A stretch of 37,219 nt of DNA, taken from Verrucomicrobiota bacterium. GTDB lineage: Bacteria > Verrucomicrobiota > Verrucomicrobiia > Chthoniobacterales > UBA10450. The notes under the pieces are model-generated. The model was not told the DNA's origin. It made no database searches and saw only the letters and a program-made list of their open reading frames with translations. Positions 31,163 to 37,219 of this stretch are shown here, piece by piece. Position 1 is the first letter of the stretch, and every line of letters starts with the position of its first letter. The translations under genes and the position numbers were made by a program. The stretch is taken from the NCBI GenBank assembly GCA_902810735.1, contig CADDYX010000006.1:1-37219 (forward strand), written 5' to 3'.

Positions 31163-32082
31163 ATCGCGACTCTCTCTCTTGGCTCGCATGGGTAGTTGTC
31201 CTCGCGATCGCACCGCTGCTTCTCGGCATTATCAATAAACTAAAAGCGCGGTTATCCGGCCGTTTCGGCGCGACGGTGTTTCAGCCTTACTACGAGCTGC
31301 TGCGGCTAGCGCGGAAGGAAACCGTTTACAGCACGAGCGCAGGATTCATCACGCGTGTCGCGCCGGTGATCGTCTGGAGCACGATCGCGTTCGCGATGCT
31401 GTTGCTGCCGCTCGGACGATCAGCGCCGATTTCATTTTCCGGCGACATCATTCTGTTCGCCTACCTCCTCGCACTGGGGCGGTTCTTCCAAATCCTCGCA
31501 GCGCTCGACGTAGGCAGCAGCTTCGAAGGAATGGGCGCGAGCCGTGAAGCTCGGTTTGCGGTGTTCGCCGAGCCAATTTTCTTCTTCACTGTCGGCAGCC
31601 TCGCGATTGTCACACGCAGCTATTCATTCGCGACAATTCTCGGCGGTATCTCATGGACCGATCCCCTCTTCGTTGTTTTTGTCTGCGTGGGAGTGCTCTC
31701 GCTCTTTTTCCTGATGATCACCGAGTGCTCGCGTATGCCTGTCGATGATCCAACTACGCACCTCGAACTGACCATGATTCACGAGGTCATGATTCTCGAT
31801 GCTTCGGGCATTGATCTCATGCTCTATCAGCACGCTGCGTCCTCAAAGCTTCTGCTCTATAGCATCCTAACTGCGCTGTTGTTGAATCCGTTTGGCGTGC
31901 TCGGTCCCGCCTCCGGCATGGCGCTGTTCATTCTGATTGTTCTCGCGCTCGCTGCGGCGGTCGCGCTCGTGGAAACGCTCATGGCGCGCTTTCGGCTCGT
32001 GCTGGTCCCGCAATTCCTGCTCTTCGCGACCGCGATAGGTGTGTTGAACACCCTGATCTTCACGTTTTCCCGTCACTCGTGA
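31156..32082 (+). CDS. HyfC/NuoH-like membrane subunit of the Ehr complex
   Basis: About 308 residues starting at ATG 31156; GTG 31144 and 31159 are alternatives. The protein has eight or so transmembrane helices. Family sites of the NuoH/HycD quinone or proton entry channel are visible: FQPYYELLRLARKE, SSFEGMGASREARFAVFAEP, ITECSRMPVDDPTTHLELTM and IHEVMILD. The start overlaps the HyfB-like stop by 7 bp. This subunit links the soluble iron-sulfur arm to the antiporter-like subunits and completes the minimal membrane arm of a group-4 hydrogenase-related complex. Confidence 0.92.
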   Translation: MVNRDSLSWLAWVVVLAIAPLLLGIINKLKARLSGRFGATVFQPYYELLRLARKETVYSTSAGFITRVAPVIVWSTIAFAMLLLPLGRSAPISFSGDIILFAYLLALGRFFQILAALDVGSSFEGMGASREARFAVFAEPIFFFTVGSLAIVTRSYSFATILGGISWTDPLFVVFVCVGVLSLFFLMITECSRMPVDDPTTHLELTMIHEVMILDASGIDLMLYQHAASSKLLLYSILTALLLNPFGVLGPASGMALFILIVLALAAAVALVETLMARFRLVLVPQFLLFATAIGVLNTLIFTFSRHS

Positions 32083-32711
32083 TCAACGTCCTCACAATTC
32101 TGTTCTGTCTGACGCTGATTTATCTCGCCGTCAGCACCCGTCTATCAGCCTACGTGCTGATCCTTGTCTTTCAGGGAGCTCTCGTCGCAGGCGTTCATAT
32201 CCTAGCCTACCTCGCGGACTCTGAGGGCTCACATCTTGTGGTCGCGGCAGCGGTGTTAGGTGTGCGCACGATCTTAATACCTATTTACATCTTAAGGATT
32301 ATTCGACAGCTCGACATGAGCCGTGGCGATCGTACCCGCCGCTACCATCCCGCGTTCCTCATCCAAATGACGCTTGTGGTGGTCGGCGCATTTATCCTTT
32401 CGCAGCAGCTATCGCGATTCACTCCGCTCGATGTGGTTCCTTTCGGAACTGCCATCGCCGGCATCGCAGCCGGCGGCCTTCTGATTGTCCGCCGTCGGCT
32501 GCTCCTCGCCCACATCGTCGGCTTTCTTATCATGGAAAACGGGCTGTTTCTGCTCGGCCTTGGCATCCAGGCCGATATGCCGTGGATCATCGAACTCGCC
32601 GGATTGCTCGATCTTTTCGTCCTCGTCTTTCTGATGGGTATCGCCATCAACCATCTCAAGACGCATTTCGCGGAAGCGGCGAGCGAGCAACTGACCGGTC
32701 TTCGCGAATGA
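32079..32711 (+). CDS. HyfE-like membrane subunit of the Ehr complex
   Basis: A 210-residue membrane protein with about six helices, resembling HyfE (related to NuoK and MnhC). Evidence includes SAYVLILVFQGALVAGVHIL, IVGFLIMENGLFLLGLGI (the MEN-containing NuoK-like helix with a membrane Glu) and LLDLFVLVFLMGIAINHL. It begins at GTG 32079 in a GTGA overlap with the previous gene and ends in an ATGA overlap with the next, so it is fully coupled. It probably contributes to the ion path of the membrane arm. Confidence 0.85.
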   Translation: MINVLTILFCLTLIYLAVSTRLSAYVLILVFQGALVAGVHILAYLADSEGSHLVVAAAVLGVRTILIPIYILRIIRQLDMSRGDRTRRYHPAFLIQMTLVVVGAFILSQQLSRFTPLDVVPFGTAIAGIAAGGLLIVRRRLLLAHIVGFLIMENGLFLLGLGIQADMPWIIELAGLLDLFVLVFLMGIAINHLKTHFAEAASEQLTGLRE

Positions 32712-34168
32712 ACGCCGCTGTCGTCGCCGCACTGCTGGTCGGGCCAGTAGTTGCGACTGTTGTCGCGGCATTGAGTCCCTCAAAGCTCGTAAACCACAGT
32801 GTCACACTTGCTGCTAGCGTGGCGCATCTCGTGGCGTCGCTCTACTGCTTGATCGCGCAACACAATCCGTTTCCCGCCGGCTCGTGGCTCGCTGTCGATC
32901 CGCTGGGCGCATTCTTTCTCGCAATTCTCTCGCATACGTTTCTGCTCGTAACACTCTATTCACCGCGTTTCCTGCGCCGGATGGACGCGCCGGAGTATAT
33001 CCGATCCAACCGTCTCTTTTATCCGGCGCTAAGCTTCTATCTTCTCGCGAACACACTCGTGCTCGTCGTGCAGCAAATCGCGCTGCTCTGGGTCGTGTTG
33101 GAACTCACTACGTTCAGCCTCGTCCCGCTAATTTATTTCTATCGCACGAAAGAGTCGCTCGAAGCGGTCTGGAAATACCTCTTCCTCGTTTCAATCGGAC
33201 TGATTTTTCTCTTCGTCGGCATCCTCTTTCTCGCGCTTTCAGCTCGCGGCGTAGTTGCTCAGTCGGGATTCGTCGCATCCACCCTCGCCGACGCTGCCGG
33301 ACGTCTGAATCCGCTATGGGTGAAGGCGAGTTTCGTTTTCGTCCTCGCCGGGTTAAGTCCGAAGATCGGGCTCGCGCCACTCCATCCGGCAGATATCGAT
33401 GCGACGGCCAACGCTCCCGCGCCAGTCGCTGCACTAATGGCGGCCTCACTTCGGAGCACCGCCATTCTCGTCTTGCTGCGCTTTTATCAAGTCGTCGCGG
33501 CCAGCAGTGTCCGCCCTTTCGCGCAGCGGCTACTGATTATAGCCGGCCTCGCCTCTCTCGCTGTCGCGGCGATCTACATGTGGCGCAGCCGAAATTACAA
33601 ACGGTTGCTCGCATATTCGAGTGTCGAACATCTCGGTATCGTCGCACTAGGCATCGGAATCGGCGGTATCGCTTTGCTCGGCGCGCTTCTCCACCTGCTC
33701 TTTAACTCACTCGGCAAAGTCGTGCTCTTTTTTATGGCTGGAAACATCCATCAAAACTACGGCTCCCGCGAAATTCAGCGCGTCACTGCGCTGTCAAAAC
33801 GTTTGCCGTGGACAGGCCTGCTCTGGGGCGTCGCGTTTTTCTACATCATCGGAACACCGCCGTTCGGCATTTTCTTCAGCGAACTTTTGCTGCTCCGCGG
33901 CATGATCCGCGGTGCCAACTGGCTGGCGCTCGGATTGTTTCTCGCGCTTCTGATGGTGATCTTCATTAGCCTCGGGCGCGCTATGCTTCGCATGTTGCAG
34001 ACGCCCGGCGCAGCCTCGGCGCCTAACGAGCAGATCGAACCGTTCAACGCTTCTCACGCGCTTGGTCTTTACGCAATGGCGCTTTCGATTCCTCTCGCGC
34101 TCTTCCAACCGATCCTGCTCTTCAATCCACTCCGAGCGATTCTGGCCGGGTTTGGCGTTGCGATATGA
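32708..34168 (+). CDS. HyfF-like antiporter-like membrane subunit of the Ehr complex
   Basis: A 486-residue polytopic protein of the NuoN/HyfF group from ATG 32708; longer readings run into the HyfE-like gene. Marker segments are IALLWVVLELTTFSLVPLIY with the conserved Glu, LAGLSPKIGLAPLHPADIDA with the central Lys, KRLLAYSSVEHLGIVALGIG and HLLFNSLGKVVLFFMAGNIH. With the HyfB-like protein this gives two antiporter-like subunits, as in hydrogenase-4-type complexes. It overlaps the large-subunit gene by 4 bp (ATGA at 34165). Confidence 0.9.
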   Translation: MNAAVVAALLVGPVVATVVAALSPSKLVNHSVTLAASVAHLVASLYCLIAQHNPFPAGSWLAVDPLGAFFLAILSHTFLLVTLYSPRFLRRMDAPEYIRSNRLFYPALSFYLLANTLVLVVQQIALLWVVLELTTFSLVPLIYFYRTKESLEAVWKYLFLVSIGLIFLFVGILFLALSARGVVAQSGFVASTLADAAGRLNPLWVKASFVFVLAGLSPKIGLAPLHPADIDATANAPAPVAALMAASLRSTAILVLLRFYQVVAASSVRPFAQRLLIIAGLASLAVAAIYMWRSRNYKRLLAYSSVEHLGIVALGIGIGGIALLGALLHLLFNSLGKVVLFFMAGNIHQNYGSREIQRVTALSKRLPWTGLLWGVAFFYIIGTPPFGIFFSELLLLRGMIRGANWLALGLFLALLMVIFISLGRAMLRMLQTPGAASAPNEQIEPFNASHALGLYAMALSIPLALFQPILLFNPLRAILAGFGVAI

Positions 34169-35649
34169 ACGCACAGCCGGTCGCGCCGGGCAGCATTATC
34201 GAGCTGGATGAATCGGTGCCGCTGAAACGCGGCGACTGGATTGCGGAATCGCGCCGGCTAGTGCGCGATGGCGCTCGGCCGGTGGCGTTGCTTGGCACAA
34301 AAGACGGGTACGGAGTCCGCGTCTGGCTCGCGCTTGCGTCAGATTCAACCGGCGAGCTGTTCCTCAACAGCACTGTCTTTTCAGCGCACGACCGGCTCGC
34401 CTACGCCGCGCTTTCCTACGACGTGCCGCAGATGAATTACTTCGAGTGCGATCTCTATGAGCAAACGGGCATCGTGCCGGAACGGCATCCATGGCTTCGC
34501 CCGGTCCGCTCAGGCAACGGATGGCGCCGGGACGGCAACGCCTACTCGTTCTACCGCGTCGAAGGAGAAGAGGTTCATGAAGTCGGCGTCGGGCCGGTGC
34601 ACGCCGGCGTTATCGAACCCGGCCATTTTCGTTTCCAGTGCCACGGCGAAGAGATTCTCCACGTTGAAATTCACCTCGGCTACCAGCATCGCGGCGTTGA
34701 GGAATTGCTTCCACGGCAGAACCGTGCGCAACAGCTCGTGCTGGTTGAGTCGATCGCAGGGGATTCCGTCATCGCGCACAGTACAGCTTTTTGCGCGGCG
34801 ATCGAAACGCTGTCGGGATTTAAGCCGTCCCTGCGCTCTCAGGCGGTCCGCGGCATCGCAGCCGAGCTCGAGCGAATCGCAATGCATCTCTCGACTCTCA
34901 GCGGTATCGCGACCGATATCGGATTCGCCTTGCCCGCGGCAGCATTCGGCGCGCTGCGAACTTCTGTCATTAACCTGACCGCGGAGATTTGCGGCAGTCG
35001 CTTTGGCCGTGGCTGGATTATTCCTGGCGGCGTCCGTTTCGACTTCGACGAGGCGTTGATCGCGCGGACGCGTTCCGTCCTTTTGGACGTGCTGGCGAAG
35101 TTTCCTGACGTCGAGGCGCTGCTCTTCGATGCTCCATCAGCGCTCGCGCGAATGGAAGGCACTGGAATCGTGACGCTGGAGCAAGCGTGCGCGATTCCTC
35201 TCGTTGGTCTCGCCGCCCGCGCCTCTGGCGTATCGATTGATGCGCGATCGGATTTCCCCTACGGAATCTACCGCTATTCGTCAGTGCAATCGCCGACACT
35301 TGAATCCGGCGACGTCTACGCGCGCGCCAAGTTGCGCGCCTTGGAGATTCGCGCCTCGATCGAATTTATTCGAGAGCAACTCGACAATCTGCCACCGACA
35401 AAATCGAATGCGCCGGTGGCCGAGATGAAGCCAAACGGCTTCGTCGTTAGTTTAGTCGAGGGGCATCGCGGAGAAATCGCACACATGGTGTTCACCGATG
35501 CCCGCGGGACCATCTCGCAGGTGAAGATCAAGGACCCTTCATTCAACAACTGGCAAGGCGTGGCGGTCGGAGTCCGCGAAAATGGCATCTCCGATTTCCC
35601 GCTCTGCAACAAAAGTTTCGATCTCTCTTACGCCGGCCACGATCTCTAA
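34165..35649 (+). CDS. NuoC-NuoD-like large subunit of the Ehr complex, lacking NiFe-site cysteines
   Basis: A 494-residue fusion like HycE/HyfG. A 30-kDa NuoC-like domain (about 35-150) is followed by a NuoD/hydrogenase large-subunit domain (about 150-494). The conserved core HLGYQHRGVEELLPRQN is present. The first CxxC region instead reads VESIAGDSVIAHSTAF, and the C-terminal CxxC region reads FPLCNKSFDLSYAGHDL with a single cysteine. The four nickel ligands of [NiFe] hydrogenases are therefore absent, the definition of energy-converting hydrogenase-related (Ehr) proteins. It cannot be an H2-evolving enzyme of the known kind, and no hyp maturation genes are nearby. Its redox partner is unknown. 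It is the last gene of the operon. Confidence 0.92.
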   Translation: MNAQPVAPGSIIELDESVPLKRGDWIAESRRLVRDGARPVALLGTKDGYGVRVWLALASDSTGELFLNSTVFSAHDRLAYAALSYDVPQMNYFECDLYEQTGIVPERHPWLRPVRSGNGWRRDGNAYSFYRVEGEEVHEVGVGPVHAGVIEPGHFRFQCHGEEILHVEIHLGYQHRGVEELLPRQNRAQQLVLVESIAGDSVIAHSTAFCAAIETLSGFKPSLRSQAVRGIAAELERIAMHLSTLSGIATDIGFALPAAAFGALRTSVINLTAEICGSRFGRGWIIPGGVRFDFDEALIARTRSVLLDVLAKFPDVEALLFDAPSALARMEGTGIVTLEQACAIPLVGLAARASGVSIDARSDFPYGIYRYSSVQSPTLESGDVYARAKLRALEIRASIEFIREQLDNLPPTKSNAPVAEMKPNGFVVSLVEGHRGEIAHMVFTDARGTISQVKIKDPSFNNWQGVAVGVRENGISDFPLCNKSFDLSYAGHDL

Positions 35650-35693
35650 TCGTCCGCCACGCCGTTGATGAGATTTCGTTGAAGCTCTTCCGC

Positions 35694-36023
35694 TCACGCT
35701 AGCTCCCGCTCGGCGACGACGCCCGGCAGCCGCTTCGGCGATTTGATCCGCAGTTGCTTGTTCACACTCGTGCGACCGAAGACGACTTCGATATCCCGAG
35801 CAGGCACACCGAATTCCCGCGCGAGAAAACGGACCATGTGATCGGTTGCCTTGCCGCCATCCGGCGCCGCGGTCACGCTCACTTTCAGCTGATCACCTTT
35901 GACCTTGCCGATTGCATCCGTCTTCGCGCGCGGTTTGCCGAGGATGTTGAGCACGAGCGTGTCGTCCTCCCATCGGAAAAAGGCCGGCTTCGCGATCGCA
36001 CTGCGATGCATCACGGCGGCCAT
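35694..36023 (-). CDS. DUF167/YggU-family protein
   Basis: A small protein of about 109 residues with the complete DUF167 fold: TLVLNILGKPRAKTDAIG, then KVSVTAAPDGGKATDHMVRF (the APPxxGKAN-like box) and FLAREFGVPARDIEVVFGRT, ending KQLRIKSPKR. ATG 36023 is chosen because GAGGG lies 5 bases upstream on the minus strand; ATG 36041 and 36011 are alternatives. The biochemical role of YggU is not established. It is convergent with the Ehr operon and shows no functional link to it. Single genes of this kind are common as chromosomal housekeeping, which is slightly unexpected inside an island. Confidence 0.88.
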   Translation of the reverse strand: MAAVMHRSAIAKPAFFRWEDDTLVLNILGKPRAKTDAIGKVKGDQLKVSVTAAPDGGKATDHMVRFLAREFGVPARDIEVVFGRTSVNKQLRIKSPKRLPGVVAERELA

Positions 36024-36169
36024 CATATCCCTCTGACGCATAGAGGAAAGAGGTGCCTAGCTCCGTGGACAGCGCCGCCGTGAGCCTACTGCAACACCAG
36101 GTGCGCGGGATCGAAAAAGCTATCCGCCTGAGGCGCGGTATAATCAGCAACATTCGGCAGAACCGCGAC

Positions 36170-36481
36170 TCAGCTACAGCGCGCCGCACCAGCCTGAACC
36201 GGCGGGCATGGCACCGACCCATAGCTGCAGAAGACGCAGCAATCTCCCGGCAGCGGCTTCAGCCGCCCGTGACATTCGGGGCAATCATAGAAAAAAAGAC
36301 AGGCGTTGGTCGGCATGGATTCTTCGGTTTGATGACCGCATTCCGGGCAGGTGATCCGTGAGACCAGCTGCGGCTCTCCCGATCGACGACTCGGACCGGC
36401 GAAGTAATTCCAAATCCAGCCCGGGCATAATCGAACAAAATGGCCATAACGAGGCCGGCGCCGATCGTCAGCCATTATCAT
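36170..36481 (-). CDS. GDCCVxC-domain small metal-thiol protein
   Basis: The 103-residue frame contains the GDCCVxC family domain from about residue 43. It has CPECGHQTEESMPTNAC, FFYDCPECHGRLKP and GDCCVFCSYGSVPCPP (motif at 79-85). Some family members replace a Cys with selenocysteine; here all are Cys. Family proteins are about 60-75 residues, so the first ~40 residues from ATG 36481 are an extension without family similarity and the true start is uncertain. The domain is often found near mercury or metal-resistance genes. Within the island it may add thiol-based metalloid handling (inference). Confidence 0.75.
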   Translation of the reverse strand: MIMADDRRRPRYGHFVRLCPGWIWNYFAGPSRRSGEPQLVSRITCPECGHQTEESMPTNACLFFYDCPECHGRLKPLPGDCCVFCSYGSVPCPPVQAGAARCS

Positions 36482-36890
36482 TTGATGAAGTTCACTCCGA
36501 ACATCCTCGATTCAGCTGGTGATGAGCTTAGCACGGCAGATCGGCCTCTGGCGATCACGCGAACGCATCTGCGCTCTCGCGGGCGAAAGGCAAAACTAAC
36601 GCCAGTTCTGCGGTGTCGCCGTCGACACGGCGATGAATGCTTAATGGTTAGGCTCATTCTATCGCTCGCTGCGCGCCGTAAAGGTATTGCTCGCGTGCGC
36701 TGCGCTCCACCTTGACTGTGCTCGCTCCGCAAGTGGAGGTGCGTATCGGTTGCGCTTGAGAGCAGTCGGGTGTCTCCGCCATGAATGCTCCCGCGTCAGC
36801 GCGTGAGTGAAAATGCGTTGCAGCTCCTGCGCGAAAGATTCAGCGCGCGTGCGATCCCGCCGATCAACCAACACAAATTCCAACCGAAGA
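36482..36890. other. Stretch without a convincing gene at the right end of the island
   Basis: I see no intact gene here. On the minus strand 36440-36510 could also be read as LTIGAGLVMAILFDYARAGF, which looks like part of a membrane protein helix in another frame and may be a relic next to the GDCCVxC gene. A short minus-strand frame at 36659-36883 is arginine-rich and not credible. The stretch leads into the arm-like repeat at 36891 and the tRNA. Confidence 0.4.
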
Positions 36891-36913
36891 GTGTTACATT
36901 AAAGTGTTACAAT
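36891..36913 (+). repeat. Right copy of 23-bp arm-like direct repeat
   Basis: Identical to the left copy (664-686) except at one spacer base. Two GTGTTACA units are spaced 13 bp apart, with TAAA between and AAT after. It ends 85 bp before the right core. In a circularised element the left and right copies would flank the core almost symmetrically and in the same orientation, as arm-binding sites do. Confidence 0.6.
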
Positions 36914-36970
36914 GCGTTCGAAGGCTCGAATCCGAAAACGTGTAAGTTATTCATCCCGACCGAGAAGAGA

Positions 36971-37045
<75 letters not shown>

Positions 37046-37060
37046 GAAGAGGAGTGAAAC

Positions 37061-37083
37061 GTGACGAGTGACCGGTGACGAGT
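37061..37083 (+). repeat. Short tandem GTGACGAGT repeat beside the tRNA
   Basis: Two GTGACGAGT copies (37061-37069 and 37075-37083) are separated by GACCG's last five bases, giving a 14-bp period. They lie in the host flank 16 bp from the tRNA 5' end. No function is evident; it may be a simple low-complexity repeat. Confidence 0.4.
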
Positions 37084-37138
37084 CAAGCCGTCGGAACCGC
37101 CATGGGCGCGGCACTGCAACGAACTGAGGCGAGTACGG

Positions 37139-37219
37139 TTACGCCGCGAGCTTGGCGGCGTCTTTATGGCCGAGGATTCGAACGGTCTGCTGCAGCTGCT
37201 CGATCTGGAGCGGCTTTTT
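37139..37219 (-). CDS. C-terminal end of a host gene (cut by window edge)
   Basis: An open minus-strand frame enters from the window edge and ends at TAA 37139-37141. It encodes 26 residues ending VRILGHKDAAKLAA. The regular helix-like composition (KKPLQIEQLQQT) suggests a real C-terminus, but it is too short to identify. It lies outside the right island junction. Confidence 0.4.
   Translation of the reverse strand, partial: KKPLQIEQLQQTVRILGHKDAAKLAA

Larger units (their letters stand above)
4831..34029. repeat. Dispersed 9-mer GCCTAACGA (11 exact copies, both strands)
   Basis: Exact copies on the plus strand are at 9548, 14485, 17280, 19170, 29168 and 34021. On the minus strand (as TCGTTAGGC) they are at 4831, 13758, 17130, 18247 and 22580. 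A one-mismatch copy is at 9198 and a related CCTAACGG at 6551. Random expectation on both strands of 37 kb is about 0.3. Copies fall in different reading frames and use otherwise rare codons (TTA, AGG, CTA, CCT), pointing to a DNA-level signal. None lie in 1-4830 or after 34029. Confidence 0.6.

Noticed and set aside
4831-34029. GCCTAAC/GTTAGGC sites as integron attC cassettes
   Set aside because: They resemble attC core ends, but they are single, lie inside genes and do not form the paired, hairpin-spaced arrangement of an attC site; no integron integrase is present.
27717-35649. A hydrogen-evolving [NiFe] hydrogenase or a complete complex I
   Set aside because: All nickel-binding cysteine positions are replaced, no maturation genes are present, and NADH-module subunits (NuoE/F/G) are absent.
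36659-36883. A minus-strand 74-residue protein near the right end
   Set aside because: It is arginine-rich with no domain features, lacks a ribosome-binding site, and overlaps sequence better explained as a non-coding island end.

Overview
The window looks like chromosomal DNA of a GC-rich, Gram-negative-type bacterium with a Tat system, periplasmic-type signal peptides and an ECF sigma/anti-sigma pair. The gene style suggests a soil Verrucomicrobiota (Chthoniobacterales-like) lineage. That placement is an impression from protein style, not a demonstrated assignment.

The main structural observation is that almost the whole window appears to be one integrated genomic island. At the right end is a complete minus-strand tRNA-Val(GAC) (36971-37045). 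At the left end (541-582) is a displaced 3' half of a tRNA-Val(GAC). The two share an identical 18-bp core (565-582 and 36999-37016), exactly 36,434 bp apart. The left fragment keeps a perfectly paired T-arm, and its acceptor strand still pairs with the 5' strand of the right-hand tRNA. It therefore reads as the original host 3' half, pushed away when the island entered. A tyrosine integrase (775-1842) and a small excisionase-like gene (1832-2056, minus) sit just inside the left junction. A 23-bp motif made of two direct AGTGTTACA units lies 81 bp inside the left core and 85 bp inside the right core, like integrase arm sites. A third copy lies in mid-island at 21964. I see no conjugation, replication or virion genes.

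Layout: (1) 2-511, host gene fragment. (2) 541-3078, integration module followed by gene debris. (3) 3079-8694, secreted and stress functions: fasciclin, exported MsrB, SigK/RskA-type sigma/anti-sigma pair, Tat-exported ferritin-like protein, large secreted repeat protein, TatA. (4) 8749-10376, CHY zinc-finger protein and kynureninase. (5) 10502-21014, arsenic region: arsM, Pit transporter, arsC, arsS, two TIGR04283-type glycosyltransferases, a second radical SAM protein, a nucleoside hydrolase, a DUF547 protein, a MerA-like flavoprotein and a TVP38 membrane protein. Together these suggest uptake, reduction, methylation and adenosylation of arsenic, then conversion to arsenosugar-type products. 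(6) 21003-23253, decayed zone: sterol desaturase with one in-frame TGA, and a histidine kinase 5' half joined to a lipid-kinase 3' half. (7) 23420-24133, unknown protein. (8) 24170-35649, a sigma-54 activator divergent from a tightly overlapping operon. The operon holds a methyltransferase, two zinc-ribbon proteins, a receiver protein, a ferredoxin/NuoB-like fusion, an HTH-PTS EIIA fusion, and four subunits plus the large subunit of an energy-converting-hydrogenase-related (Ehr) membrane complex that lacks nickel ligands. A good -24/-12 promoter precedes it. (9) 35694-36481, DUF167 and GDCCVxC small proteins. (10) 36482-37219, non-coding end, tRNA and a host gene tail.

Separately, the 9-mer GCCTAACGA occurs 11 times on both strands between 4.8 and 34 kb. 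It falls in several reading frames and often forces rare codons, which suggests a signal acting at the DNA level.
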